Shown here: one piece after another, positions 41,870 to 50,522 of the stretch
Numbering within the stretch: position 1 is the first letter of the stretch
Layout of the letters: every line of letters starts with the position of its first letter
Source: Candidatus Fermentithermobacillaceae bacterium
Lineage (GTDB): Bacteria; Bacillota; Sulfobacillia; Fermentithermobacillales; Fermentithermobacillaceae
Assembly (NCBI GenBank): GCA_012841375.1
Contig: DUUV01000091.1
Span: 1 to 52,672 of the forward strand
Reading direction: 5' to 3'
DNA: 52,672 nucleotides
Position numbers and translations under genes: made by a program
The notes under the pieces: model-generated
The model's input: only the letters and a program-made list of their open reading frames with translations
Database searches by the model: none
Told to the model about the DNA's origin: nothing

Positions 41870-43777
41870 TTGAACAACAGGATATGGCGCAGTCTCGCGG
41901 TCTACGCTCTTCTTGTCTTTGTCGCGATCTCTCTGGTCGATCTGTTCGCGCCCAAAGAGACGTATGTGGAGCTTGACTATAACCGCTTCCTTGCCCAGAT
42001 TGAGTCCGGCAATGTGGTATCTGCCACCATTGTGGACGAAAAAGAAGTGACCGGGACCCTGAAGGATGGGACCAGCTTCCGCACCATCATCCCGGTAGAC
42101 CCGGCGCTTTACGCCAAACTTGTCGAGTCGGGAACTGCGGTGAAGTTCGAGATGCCTCCCGAGCCCTCATTGTGGGTCTCGCTCTTGTCAAACATGATCC
42201 CTGTTCTCATTATGGCAGCCCTCTTTTTCTACATGCTCCAGCAGAGCCAGGGCGGCGGGAAACAGGTAATGCAGTTTGGGCGTTCCAGGGCGAGGATGCA
42301 GTCGGACATCCACGAGAAGGTGACTTTCGCGGATGTGGCAGGATGTGAAGAAGCCAAGGAAGAGCTTCAGGAGATCGTGGATTTCCTCAAGCATTCGAAG
42401 AGATATGTCGAGATGGGAGCCAGGATCCCAAAGGGAGTCCTGCTCTTCGGCCCTCCCGGTACCGGGAAGACCTATATCGCCCGGGCCGTAGCGGGAGAGG
42501 CAGGGGTGCCCTTCCTTTCAATCAGCGGTTCCGATTTCGTTGAGATGTTCGTGGGCGTTGGTGCAGCCCGAGTGAGGGACTTGTTTGAGCAGGCCAAGAA
42601 AAGGGCACCTGCCATCGTCTTCATCGATGAGATCGACGCAGTTGGACGGATGAGAGGCGCCGGAATGGGCGGAGGTCACGATGAGCGTGAGCAGACGCTG
42701 AACCAGCTGCTTGTTGAGATGGACGGGTTCAGCACTAACCAGGGCATCATCGTCATGGCGGCTACAAACAGGCCCGACATCCTTGACTCGGCCCTACTCA
42801 GGCCCGGACGGTTCGACCGCCAGGTTATCCTGGATAAGCCGGACCTAAAGGCGAGGACCGAGATCTTGAAGGTTCACAGTCGCGGCAAGCCGGTCTCCAA
42901 GGAAGTCGACTTGGAGGCAGTCGCCAAGAGCACCGCCGGTTTCACTCCGGCCGATCTCGAGAACTTGGTCAACGAGGCAGCTCTTTTGGCGGCAAGGCGG
43001 AGGAAGCGCAGGATAGGGATGGAGGAGCTCGAAGAGGCTACCCAGCGGGTAATCGCCGGACCCAGGAAGAAGTCCAGGGTCATCAGCGAAAAGGAGAAGC
43101 GGGTTATCGCTTTTCACGAGGCCGGGCACGCTCTCGCAGCCAAGGTGTTGCCGAACACCGATCCCGTCCGCGAAGTGACCATCGTCTCGAGAGGCGCATC
43201 GTTGGGCCACGTTTCAACTGTGCCTGAGGAAGACAGATATCTGGTAACCAAATCCCAGATACTCGACCGCGTGACGGCCGCTTTGGCTGGTCGCGCGGCT
43301 GAGGAAATGATGTTCGACGACGTGTACAGCGGCGCAGCCAACGATCTTGAGATGGCGACTCATCTGGTGAGAAGGATGATCATGGAGTTCGGCATGTCGG
43401 AGAAACTCGGGCCCCTGACCTTCGGCCGGAAAGAGGGCCAGGTGTTCCTGGGCAGGGACCTTGGCAGGGAACGGGACTTCTCCGAAGAAGTGGCCGCTGC
43501 CATCGATCAGGAAGGGCGGGCCATCATCAACGAGTGCTTCGAGAAAGCCAAGGCTTTGCTCGAAGAGAAGCGAGATATCTTGATCTTGGTTGCCGAGACC
43601 CTCTTGGAGCGCGAGACGCTCAAAGGCAGCGAACTGGACATGCTGCTGGCAGGCACTCCGCTGCCCCCCATGAAGACCGGCGATGATCCTGTGAAGGAGG
43701 TCCCGGTGGCCGAGGCCAAGCCCAAGATCGTGGCCCCGGACGCAAAGAGGGTCGCTCCGGTGCCTGAGAGCGATTAG
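41870..43777 (+). CDS. ftsH: ATP-dependent zinc metalloprotease FtsH
   Basis: Membrane-anchored AAA protease for quality control and regulated proteolysis, 635 residues. Two transmembrane segments (about 7-27 and 101-123) flank an extracytoplasmic domain. The AAA module has Walker A GPPGTGKT (194-201), Walker B FIDE (251-254) and the second region of homology [16 protein letters not shown] (301-316). The zinc site is HEAGH (416-420), with a third Asp ligand in [11 protein letters not shown]. The C-terminal 35 residues are a Pro/Lys/Val-rich tail. TTG start with GGGAAGGGGGCG upstream. It follows tilS as in most Firmicutes; hpt is absent between them. Confidence 0.98.
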   Translation: MNNRIWRSLAVYALLVFVAISLVDLFAPKETYVELDYNRFLAQIESGNVVSATIVDEKEVTGTLKDGTSFRTIIPVDPALYAKLVESGTAVKFEMPPEPSLWVSLLSNMIPVLIMAALFFYMLQQSQGGGKQVMQFGRSRARMQSDIHEKVTFADVAGCEEAKEELQEIVDFLKHSKRYVEMGARIPKGVLLFGPPGTGKTYIARAVAGEAGVPFLSISGSDFVEMFVGVGAARVRDLFEQAKKRAPAIVFIDEIDAVGRMRGAGMGGGHDEREQTLNQLLVEMDGFSTNQGIIVMAATNRPDILDSALLRPGRFDRQVILDKPDLKARTEILKVHSRGKPVSKEVDLEAVAKSTAGFTPADLENLVNEAALLAARRRKRRIGMEELEEATQRVIAGPRKKSRVISEKEKRVIAFHEAGHALAAKVLPNTDPVREVTIVSRGASLGHVSTVPEEDRYLVTKSQILDRVTAALAGRAAEEMMFDDVYSGAANDLEMATHLVRRMIMEFGMSEKLGPLTFGRKEGQVFLGRDLGRERDFSEEVAAAIDQEGRAIINECFEKAKALLEEKRDILILVAETLLERETLKGSELDMLLAGTPLPPMKTGDDPVKEVPVAEAKPKIVAPDAKRVAPVPESD

Positions 43778-43810
43778 ACCGGATACGATTGACCGGATAA
43801 GAGACTGTAG

Positions 43811-43842
43811 GAGCCGCCGGGCTCATCCAGCCGGCGGCTCTC
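43811..43842. terminator. Bidirectional intrinsic terminator between ftsH and histidine kinase genes
   Basis: GAGCCGCCGG (43811-43820) pairs with CCGGCGGCTC (43831-43840) around a 10-base loop, followed by TCTTAAT. It lies between two convergent stops, so it can serve both. Confidence 0.8.
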
Positions 43843-45972
43843 TTAATAGTGCGACGGCTCAGGATTAAGGTCCGGCGCCGCCGGTATTATGGGCAGCGTC
43901 AAGCAGATCTTAGTTCCCTTTCCAAGTTGACTTTCGACCCAGATACGCCCGTTATGCAGCGCCACGATCTCTTTGGCAATTGCCAATCCGAGCCCGCTTC
44001 CTGCCGACGAGGTCCTGGACCTCGGGGACTTATAGAATCTGTCGAAGATGAACGGGATGTCTCCTTCCGGGATCCCGAGTCCACTATCTTGCACGATGAC
44101 TGTTGCCTCCCCGGGTCCTACCGAGCAGCCGACCATGATCTCTCCGTTCTTCGGCGAGAACTTGATGGCGTTGAACAGGAGATTTGCCAGTACCCGGTCA
44201 ATACGGTCGGGGTCAGCGCTCACATATGACGGCGCCTGCCCGTGATGCGTCTCGGGAAGCACAAGACGGGGTGTGAGACCGGCTCTTTCGATGTCATGCT
44301 CGTACTTTGAATAGAGCTTCTCGATGAGGTCGAGGACATCGACCGGCTGAGGGTTGAATGCCGTTCTCCGGGATTCCAGTTGAGTGAGTTCGAACAGATC
44401 CTCAATGAGGCCGGTCAGGCTGTCAACTTTAGCTCGCATAAGCTCCAGGTATTTGGTTTGATTCTCCTGCCCCTCAACGACTCCGTCCAGAATGGCTTCC
44501 GCATAGCCCCTGATTAGCGTGACCGGAGTGCGAAGGTCGTGAGCGATGTTCCCTAAGAGGTGTCTCCGTGCTTCATCCATGCGGGCGATCTCGTTGTTTA
44601 TGGCTTCCAGCTTCTGGTTGGATTCGAGAAGCTCCGAAGTCCTCATGTCTACACGCTCCTCGAGATGGCGGTTCAGGTCGATCAGCTCCTTGTTCGTCAA
44701 AGAAAGCTCCTCTGAAAGCCGCTCAACAGTCTCCATGGCCCGTGTGAACCTGACGGACAGAGAGTATGACTGGGTGAAGCACAAGAGCACCAGTCCCGGC
44801 TGGGAGAAATTCCCGAAGTGAAGCAGGCCTTCCAAATAGAGAAAGTCCAGCGCGAACGAACCCATGGATATCAGGCCACCAAGTGCCATAGCCTGCGATC
44901 CGAACCGCTTGTTTCTGGTTGCCGATACAAGGACGAGCAGGACAAATATACAGATGATGGCGTCGAAAGCCTCGTAGTACAACGCGAGAGCGGTGGACGT
45001 TCTCGGGCTTGTGGTGAGCGATATGCTCGCAAAGGCAATCCATCCGGCTGTCGCGAATCGGGTTACAGAGAACCTTGTGTCCTCCGGGTAGCTTGTCTCT
45101 ACATACGCGGCAGCCAACGGCAATAGGGCAGACGAGGCGACATAGTGAAGGGCGATTTCGAGTTCCCAACTGAGGTCGGGCCATACCCTTGCTGCCATCT
45201 TCTGTCCCACGAAGAGGGCCCTCACGGAAAAGGCGAGGCAGAACAGACCGAAGTGCAGATTGGATTTGTCACGCCTGCGTTGCGCGAAGAGACAGATGTG
45301 GTATATGCCCATAAAACACAGGGCGCCAAAACTGCTTGCGTCAACAAGCAGACGTCGCTCGGTCACGCTCTCTATGGTAGCCTTCGCTCCAAGCTCAAGC
45401 CTGGTCCAGAGACCTCCACGCCGGTGGAGATAGTTGGCGACCTGGATGGTGATTCGAGTCTCCACCCGGTCGTCAACAAACTCGACATACTTAGGGATTT
45501 CATCAGCGATGGTTGTTTCGGGAGACGTACCCACCTTGCCCACCGATACTTTCAGCTCGTCATCGATCCACAGGTTATAGGCGGTGGAAGCGGCGGGGAT
45601 GTTGAGAGCGAGTGTTTCACCTGTCCCATCGGTCAACAACGTGAAGCTGTAGGTGGCGTACCCTTTGGCGGGAAGACGCTTGCCTTCTATTATATACCTG
45701 CTCCAAGTCTGGGGTACCATGGCGTACCACGTCATAGGCTGGGCCGGACCAAAGTCCCCCGGATCAAGCAGTCTGCCCCAGTAGAACTCGAACTCGCCCG
45801 CTACGAATACCATCGGGTTTGTCTGAGGTTCCCAACCTCTCAGGTCGAGGACTCCATCTTTGACAGGAGGGTCGCGATGAATGTGGGGCATGGTGATCAA
45901 CAGCATACCTGCCAGGATCACGAATACAACGACCAGCGCCCGAGTATGCATCGTCATGCCGCGCCTTTGCAT
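43843..45972 (-). CDS. 7TMR-DISM sensor histidine kinase
   Basis: About 709 residues. An N-terminal membrane anchor (about 10-30) precedes an extracytoplasmic 7TMR-DISMED2-like jelly-roll (about 40-200; VFVAGEFEFYWGRLLDP, GYATYSFTLL). Seven transmembrane segments of the 7TMR-DISM type follow (about 212-405), then a coiled coil (415-465). HisKA carries the phospho-acceptor His in LLGNIAHDLRTP (His478), and HATPase_c has NLLFNAIKFSP (N box), DSGLGIP (G1) and GSGLGLAIAKEI (G2). The DISM extracytoplasmic domain is thought to bind carbohydrates or related ligands (family knowledge). ATG at 45972 has GAGG nine bases upstream; GTG at 45978 is an alternative. It is nine to fifteen bases downstream of its response regulator. 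Confidence 0.93.
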   Translation of the reverse strand: MQRRGMTMHTRALVVVFVILAGMLLITMPHIHRDPPVKDGVLDLRGWEPQTNPMVFVAGEFEFYWGRLLDPGDFGPAQPMTWYAMVPQTWSRYIIEGKRLPAKGYATYSFTLLTDGTGETLALNIPAASTAYNLWIDDELKVSVGKVGTSPETTIADEIPKYVEFVDDRVETRITIQVANYLHRRGGLWTRLELGAKATIESVTERRLLVDASSFGALCFMGIYHICLFAQRRRDKSNLHFGLFCLAFSVRALFVGQKMAARVWPDLSWELEIALHYVASSALLPLAAAYVETSYPEDTRFSVTRFATAGWIAFASISLTTSPRTSTALALYYEAFDAIICIFVLLVLVSATRNKRFGSQAMALGGLISMGSFALDFLYLEGLLHFGNFSQPGLVLLCFTQSYSLSVRFTRAMETVERLSEELSLTNKELIDLNRHLEERVDMRTSELLESNQKLEAINNEIARMDEARRHLLGNIAHDLRTPVTLIRGYAEAILDGVVEGQENQTKYLELMRAKVDSLTGLIEDLFELTQLESRRTAFNPQPVDVLDLIEKLYSKYEHDIERAGLTPRLVLPETHHGQAPSYVSADPDRIDRVLANLLFNAIKFSPKNGEIMVGCSVGPGEATVIVQDSGLGIPEGDIPFIFDRFYKSPRSRTSSAGSGLGLAIAKEIVALHNGRIWVESQLGKGTKICLTLPIIPAAPDLNPEPSHY

Positions 45973-45986
45973 GGCCACTTTCCTCG

Positions 45987-46694
45987 CTAGAGCGCCATGG
46001 CCCCGTTGAACTTGTAGCCTGCCCCTCTCACGGTGAGGATGTACTCCGGAGCTGCCGGGTTCTTCTCGATCTTCTTGCGAATGTTTGAGATGTGGACCAT
46101 GACGGTCCGGATATCGCCCAGGCTCTGCATGTGCCAGAGTCGCTCGAAGAGTTCATCTGCGCTGAAGACTTTATCGGGGTTCTGGGCCAAGAGCGAGAGA
46201 ACCTCAAACTCTTTGTGGGAAAGATACACCTCTTTGCCCCTGACCCGGACAGCGCACGCCGGGATGTCTATCTCGAGTCCTCTATACCTGAGAATGCTGG
46301 GCGGCTCTTCTCGCGCCGCGGTCGTCATGCGATAGCGGCGTAGGTGAGCCTTCACTCGGGCGACGATCTCTCGAGGGCTGAAGGGCTTGGTTATGTAGTC
46401 GTCGCCCCCTGCGACCAGGCCCATGACTTTGTCGATGTCGTCGCCGCGGCAGCTCAGAAAGATGATAGGGACATCCGTCCACTTGCGGATCTCTGTGCAC
46501 ACCTCGATGCCGTCCAGACCGGGGAGAAGTACGTCAAGTATTATGAGGTCGACCTTCTCATTCGCCACCATATGCATGGCCTGTCGCCCGTCCAGAGCGG
46601 TAGTCACCTGGTAGCCCTCTTTGGTCAGGTAGAGGTTCAGCAGATCACCGATCTCCGCCTCATCATCGACTACAAGAATTCTCTTACCTGACAA
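45987..46694 (-). CDS. OmpR/PhoB-family response regulator
   Basis: A protein of 235 residues. The receiver domain has the acidic pair DDE (10-12), phospho-acceptor Asp54 in LIILDVLLPG and Lys in YITKPFSPREI. The C-terminal winged helix (about 135-232) has LSHKEFEVLSLLAQNP and the recognition helix in RTVMVHISNIRKKIE. TTG start with AAGGAG nine to ten bases upstream. It forms an operon with the 7TMR-DISM kinase and is divergent from the SipW-like locus, whose expression it may control (inference). Confidence 0.95.
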   Translation of the reverse strand: MSGKRILVVDDEAEIGDLLNLYLTKEGYQVTTALDGRQAMHMVANEKVDLIILDVLLPGLDGIEVCTEIRKWTDVPIIFLSCRGDDIDKVMGLVAGGDDYITKPFSPREIVARVKAHLRRYRMTTAAREEPPSILRYRGLEIDIPACAVRVRGKEVYLSHKEFEVLSLLAQNPDKVFSADELFERLWHMQSLGDIRTVMVHISNIRKKIEKNPAAPEYILTVRGAGYKFNGAMAL

Positions 46695-46867
46695 ATATCA
46701 ACACTCCTTGCGCTCATGGGTTCTTTGTTTCACAAAGCATTTCCTGCTTAGATGCGCACGTTCTTTTAGGAAGACTTGAGCGAGAGTTGAGTTCCGGGGT
46801 TTGTCCCGTGATCTGGCCGCGTACTAGAATGAAGATTGATGCTGCGGAAAAGCCGCACCCGTCTCTA

Positions 46868-46897
46868 TTGTCGAAATCTGGCGACAGTATGTACAAT
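46868..46897 (+). promoter_or_regulatory. Possible sigma-A promoter for the SipW-like operon
   Basis: TTGTCG (46868-46873) and TACAAT (46892-46897) with an 18-base spacer. It lies about 75 bases before the signal peptidase start, in the divergent gap next to the response regulator gene. Confidence 0.5.
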
Positions 46898-46973
46898 GAC
46901 TCTCGGAGACTGGGCCGCGCGGCGATGACCGGCAGTTGCTCGAGTTTGCCATAGTGAACCGGCCGGGGTGACC

Positions 46974-48098
46974 GTGATCCATCTATTAATTGCGGGGCTG
47001 TGCCTTCAGATATTGCTTCTTAACGTGAATCTCGGCGCCGGCATCCTGGTTGCCTATCTGGTAAGGCCGGTCCTCTGGGGGCTCCTTGCGCTTTTGGTGT
47101 TCCGGATGCCGCGGGAAAGGCCTGCCGGCAACAGCCGCGCAGTCAGGGTTCTCAAGTTGGTCGGCTTATTCGTGGCAGTCATTCAGGTCTCCGTCTCGGT
47201 CATGTTTGGGCTCATGGAAGGGTTCGGGAGGAGTCCTTACTCGACTTCGTTTACCGGAGCGTTGCTCAACATTTGGCTCGTTGGGACCGAAGTGGCCGGT
47301 ATGGAGATGTGCCGCGCGCATCTGGTGAATCGCTGTGGGCGTAGGAGGAGGATGTCCGTCACCATACCCGTGTCCTTGGCCTTTCTCCTCTACAGCCTAA
47401 CGGTGCGCAGGATGGCATCGTTGTCGGACAAGGTTGCCGTTGTCAGGTTTCTGGGTGAAGAAGCCCTGCCTGGCCTCTCGCAAAGTGTGTTCTGCTCTGT
47501 CTTGGCTTTTCTGGGGGGGCCGGTGGCTGCTATGGGGTACCGGGTGCTCCTAATGGGATTTTGGAGGCTGTGTCCGGTGCTTCCGGACCTATCCTGGGGA
47601 GTTGCGGCTCTCATTGGCACGGTCGTCCCCATCTTAGGGGTCTTCATCGCCCAGGCCGAACATGCCGCCACAGTGAGGCCAAGGAGGATCCCGAGGGATG
47701 CCGGAAAGGCAATCCGCAGCACTCTTGTGGTGGCTGTCATCGGGATGGTCTTCATGTGGTTCGCATACGGTCTTTTCCCGGTGTATCCATCCGTGGTGTT
47801 GACCGGAAGCATGCGGCCCTATTTGAACCCCGGCGACTTGATAGTTTCGATAAAGAACACCGGGAGCATTCGCGAGGGCGACGTCATTGAGTTTCGCAGG
47901 GATGACATGTGGGTTGCCCACCGGGTCTTAGAAGTCCGGCGCGCAGGGAATCACCGGTTCTTTGTGACGAAGGGCGATGCCAACGCTATAGCGGATCAAG
48001 ACCTGGTCACCACATCCATGGTCAAGGGGAAGGTCTTGACGACAGTTCCGGGGCTGGGCAGAGTCTCCATCGCTTTGAGAAAGCTGATCTTTCGTTAG
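46974..48098 (+). CDS. SipW-like (ER-type) signal peptidase I with extra multi-pass N-terminal domain
   Basis: About 374 residues. The C-terminal 110 residues are an ER/SipW-type signal peptidase: after a transmembrane helix comes VVLTGSMRPYLNPGDLI with the nucleophile Ser, then DDMWVAHRVLEV with His replacing the bacterial Lys, then VTKGDANA with the Asp (Ser281, His318 and Asp337 counted from GTG 46968). SipW enzymes mature TasA-type proteins in B. subtilis. The first 240 residues are unusual: about seven extra hydrophobic segments that normal SipW (about 190 residues) lacks. GTG at 46974 is preferred since GGGGTGACC precedes it; GTG at 46968 is the alternative. It is followed within 12 bases by the DUF5305 gene and then by genes for its likely substrates. 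Confidence 0.9.
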   Translation: MIHLLIAGLCLQILLLNVNLGAGILVAYLVRPVLWGLLALLVFRMPRERPAGNSRAVRVLKLVGLFVAVIQVSVSVMFGLMEGFGRSPYSTSFTGALLNIWLVGTEVAGMEMCRAHLVNRCGRRRRMSVTIPVSLAFLLYSLTVRRMASLSDKVAVVRFLGEEALPGLSQSVFCSVLAFLGGPVAAMGYRVLLMGFWRLCPVLPDLSWGVAALIGTVVPILGVFIAQAEHAATVRPRRIPRDAGKAIRSTLVVAVIGMVFMWFAYGLFPVYPSVVLTGSMRPYLNPGDLIVSIKNTGSIREGDVIEFRRDDMWVAHRVLEVRRAGNHRFFVTKGDANAIADQDLVTTSMVKGKVLTTVPGLGRVSIALRKLIFR

Positions 48099-48110
48099 AG
48101 GTTGAAAGAC

Positions 48111-49160
48111 GTGCTTAAGAAAGTAAAGCGGATACCTATAGGTAGACTGACAAGACTCGCTCTTACGGCCCTCTTGGGAGGAACGGTCCTACTATGCCTG
48201 GCAATGCTGGTCCGCGCCCTGATGCTGCCCGCTGAAATCAGCGGGAGTCGTGCCGTGTTCGAGTATGAGCAGAATGCGAAGATTGACTATACAGTGGGTC
48301 TTCACCCCAACCCGTTGTTTGACAGTGACGAACTCGGTCCCGGCATCGCGTACTTTCTCAACCTGATTACGGACATACGCGTGCATGCGACATATTCTCT
48401 TCGAACAGACCGCCCGATCCCTGTTGAGTGCGTCTACAGGTTGACCGGCACTCTGCGCGCATATGACACCAATACCAAAGAGGGCGTAGTCATATGGTCG
48501 AGGCCATACACCCTTATCGAGGACAAGACCACTCACGCCGAAGGCGGGCAAGTGACTCTTGGCGAAACCGTAGCGGTTGACGTTCACAGTTACCTACCGG
48601 TTCTAGCCCAGATAGAGGAGCTCACGGAGGTGAAGCCCGCTCGCGCCGTGCTCACCTTGGAGTGGCACACAAGGGCCCTCACGGCCGAAGGAATACCCAT
48701 AGGTGAAGGCACTGTCACAACTCTCGAGATACCCATCGGTGCCAAGTGCTTTACCATAGCCGGTGAACCGGCGGCCAAAGACGAGGGCTCCTTTACCGTC
48801 GCCGACGTGCGGACCGATCCACGGGTGATCGCGGAAAGACGCACCTGGATGATTGGATCGGTTGTCTCGGCCGCACTCTTGTGGTGCTTTGTGACGTTTA
48901 CTACCGTGAGCCTGACCGAAAAGAAGGTTCAGGCCGAAAATGCGGCGTTGAAGAAAGCAGGCAGCAGGCTGGCCAGATCCCTGACCCCTGAACCTCCCGG
49001 AGAAAAGGTCATTGACATGTGCAGTATAGACGACCTCTTGAGGGTGGCCGACGAGCTCGGTAAGCCGGTAGTACTCATCGCTCAAGGTGAAGAGGACGGC
49101 GCGAACCTGTTCTTTGTGATCGACGGTGAAACGAGATACCAGTACATGGCTCGTTTCTAA
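48111..49160 (+). CDS. DUF5305 family membrane protein
   Basis: About 349 residues. One transmembrane helix lies near the N-terminus (about 16-40, LALTALLGGTVLLCLAMLV). A large extracytoplasmic beta-rich domain follows (about 50-235; FEYEQNAKIDYTVGLHPNPLF, VECVYRLTGTLRAYD), then a second transmembrane helix (about 250-272) and a cytoplasmic C-terminal domain (VIDMCSIDDLLRVADELGKPVVL). This is the DUF5305 layout, a family commonly found beside SipW-type signal peptidases in bacteria and archaea. Its role is unknown; an assembly or anchoring partner for the exported proteins is inferred. GTG at 48111 has AGAGG nine bases upstream; TTG at 48102 is too close to that site. Confidence 0.85.
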   Translation: MLKKVKRIPIGRLTRLALTALLGGTVLLCLAMLVRALMLPAEISGSRAVFEYEQNAKIDYTVGLHPNPLFDSDELGPGIAYFLNLITDIRVHATYSLRTDRPIPVECVYRLTGTLRAYDTNTKEGVVIWSRPYTLIEDKTTHAEGGQVTLGETVAVDVHSYLPVLAQIEELTEVKPARAVLTLEWHTRALTAEGIPIGEGTVTTLEIPIGAKCFTIAGEPAAKDEGSFTVADVRTDPRVIAERRTWMIGSVVSAALLWCFVTFTTVSLTEKKVQAENAALKKAGSRLARSLTPEPPGEKVIDMCSIDDLLRVADELGKPVVLIAQGEEDGANLFFVIDGETRYQYMARF

Positions 49161-49199
49161 AGATCACCTAAATACATAGGTCTAGGGTCCCAAGACCCG

Positions 49200-49228
49200 T
49201 TGACGAGCAGCATAGAGCGATATACAGT
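49200..49228 (+). promoter_or_regulatory. Sigma-A promoter upstream of the c-di-GMP-II riboswitch
   Basis: TTGACG (49200-49205) and TACAGT (49223-49228) with an ideal 17-base spacer. The predicted transcript starts about 45-50 bases before the aptamer. Confidence 0.65.
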
Positions 49229-49283
49229 TTGGGCGAATCCCAGGTCTCCGAAACATTTATACTAACAGAATATTGTGCTTGCA

Positions 49284-49356
49284 TGTGGAAGCGATGAAGA
49301 GAATCTATCACCTGGGCACATCACGGTTCTCTGAGCTAGTTGTGCAACCGGCCACA
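49284..49356 (+). ncRNA. Cyclic-di-GMP class II riboswitch aptamer
   Basis: The 3' half closely follows the known class II aptamer: TGGGCAC, a small hairpin (GGTTC-TCT-GAGCT), CTAGTTGTGCAACCGGCC. The Clostridium acetobutylicum aptamer, as I recall it, has UGGGCAC, GACUC/GAGUU and UUAGUAGUGCAACCGACC at the same places. P1 is TGTGG (49284-49288) with CCACA (49352-49356), and GGAAGCGATGAAG follows P1 as in the 5' consensus. GCAC (49316-49319) pairs with GTGC (49342-49345). The CAACCG 3' strand normally forms the pseudoknot; the exact 5' partner is less clear here. It lies between a promoter and an intrinsic terminator upstream of the first TasA-like gene. Confidence 0.85.
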
Positions 49357-49378
49357 GGGCATATCGGTGGCCGGTTTT
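49346..49378 (+). terminator. Riboswitch expression platform: intrinsic terminator
   Basis: AACCGGCCAC (49346-49355) pairs perfectly with GTGGCCGGTT (49367-49376) around an 11-base loop, followed by TTCAT. Its 5' arm is the same sequence that forms the aptamer's pseudoknot strand (CAACCG) and the P1 3' strand (CCACA). Ligand-bound aptamer and terminator are therefore mutually exclusive, and c-di-GMP binding should favour read-through (an ON switch, inferred from the geometry). Confidence 0.8.
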
Positions 49379-49413
49379 CATCTTGTCAAGTTCGTGGGGG
49401 GAGGTTCCAGAGA

Positions 49414-49935
49414 ATGAAGAGATCCATGCTTCTTGCCGTTCTTGCGCTCGTAGGCCTTACAGTGACGGGCGTTGCCTATGCAGCTTGGACTCAGAACATC
49501 ACCGTGCAAGGCAACGTGTCTACCGGGACTTTTGACATCAAGTGGACGAATCTCACGCTAGACCGTTCTGGTGAGCCGACCTTCGAGGGCAACTACGTTG
49601 CTCAAATCGAAGACTGTTCAGTGACTAACGACGGTCACACGATACGGTACAGAGTAACCAAGGCGTTCCCCGGTTGGTCCAGTAAGATAAGGTGCACCAT
49701 CAAGAATGCCGGAACCACGCCGGCAGCGCTGTCCTTCGACCCCGGTGAAGGTTCTACTCTCGTAGTGGAAATGTCGCCTGATGTCACGGGGTACCAGCTG
49801 GGCGTCGATGGTGAGAAGTCGGTGGAGATCGCCGTCAGGGTCCCATATGGGCTAGGGGAAGAGAGTGAGGACCAGACGTACTCCTTCACGCTGACTGTGA
49901 ACGGCACCCAGTGGCATCAGGAGAGCGGTCAATAG
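49414..49935 (+). CDS. TasA/CalY-like exported protein 1 (SipW-type signal peptide)
   Basis: A protein of 173 residues. The signal peptide MKRSMLLAVLALVGLTVTG runs into VAYAAWTQNITVQGNV, the consensus of SipW-cognate signal peptides (A-x-A, then AW, then a TVxGxV strand). The mature part is a beta-rich domain (SKIRCTIKNAGTTPAAL, VEMSPDVTGYQLGVDGE) like TasA/camelysin-type fibre proteins. Cleavage by the 46974 signal peptidase is expected. ATG at 49414 is fixed by GGGAGGTTCC upstream; the earlier ATG at 49273 lies in the riboswitch leader. First gene after the c-di-GMP-II switch and terminator. Confidence 0.88.
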   Translation: MKRSMLLAVLALVGLTVTGVAYAAWTQNITVQGNVSTGTFDIKWTNLTLDRSGEPTFEGNYVAQIEDCSVTNDGHTIRYRVTKAFPGWSSKIRCTIKNAGTTPAALSFDPGEGSTLVVEMSPDVTGYQLGVDGEKSVEIAVRVPYGLGEESEDQTYSFTLTVNGTQWHQESGQ

Positions 49936-49985
49936 GCCTTTCTGAATAGCTTCGTTTTGGGCACCAAAAAACGGGGGGGATTCTA

Positions 49986-50483
49986 TTGAAGAAAAGCATA
50001 TCCATGTCCCTGATGGTGTTCCTGGCCCTTGCTTTGGTTGGGTTTGCCTACGCTGCCTGGAGCGATAGCCTCAGTATCACTGGTGCTGTCTCAGCAGCCG
50101 AGCTTGGCGTCAAGTTTCTGTATGACAGATATACCGAAGAAGCAACATATGCGGATCAGGTCGATGTAACCGTCGTCCCTGATGACGAAGGGAAAACACT
50201 AACCGTGACGGTCGCTAACGCAGTGCCCGAATACTGGGTGGATATCCATTACGAATTCCAGAACTTAGGCGAACTGCCCATCGTAATCCGCGAAGTCACC
50301 GTGGAAGAGGGGCATGCCCCGTGGCTTACTATCGACACTGCCGGAGCCGGTGAAGGGGCGACTATCGCTCAAACCTCGACCTCTAATGACGGCTACAAGG
50401 TGCGTCTGGCTTGCGGAGACGGCGTTTCGGGCACAACTCAGTTCACTATCGAGTTCACAGCCGAGTTGAGCACAGGTCAGTAG
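49986..50483 (+). CDS. TasA/CalY-like exported protein 2
   Basis: A protein of 165 residues, paralogous to its neighbours. Signal peptide MKKSISMSLMVFLALALVG, then FAYAAWSDSLSITGAVSAAE, an almost textbook SipW-type cleavage region. The mature domain shares GKTLTVTVANAVPEYWVDI and FQNLGELPIVIREV with protein 3. TTG start preceded by a G-run; a hairpin (CGTTTTGG 49953-49960 with CCAAAAAACG 49964-49973) just before the ribosome binding site may stabilise or process the message. 50 bases after gene 1. Confidence 0.87.
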   Translation: MKKSISMSLMVFLALALVGFAYAAWSDSLSITGAVSAAELGVKFLYDRYTEEATYADQVDVTVVPDDEGKTLTVTVANAVPEYWVDIHYEFQNLGELPIVIREVTVEEGHAPWLTIDTAGAGEGATIAQTSTSNDGYKVRLACGDGVSGTTQFTIEFTAELSTGQ

Positions 50484-50522
50484 GGAAGACGCCGCCGGTC
50501 GATGTAAAGGAGGTGGCGACGC

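Noticed and set aside
49273-49413. Upstream ATG of the first TasA-like gene
   Set aside because: It lies at the edge of the riboswitch aptamer; the encoded peptide crosses the terminator, while ATG 49414 has a strong ribosome binding site and a proper signal peptide.
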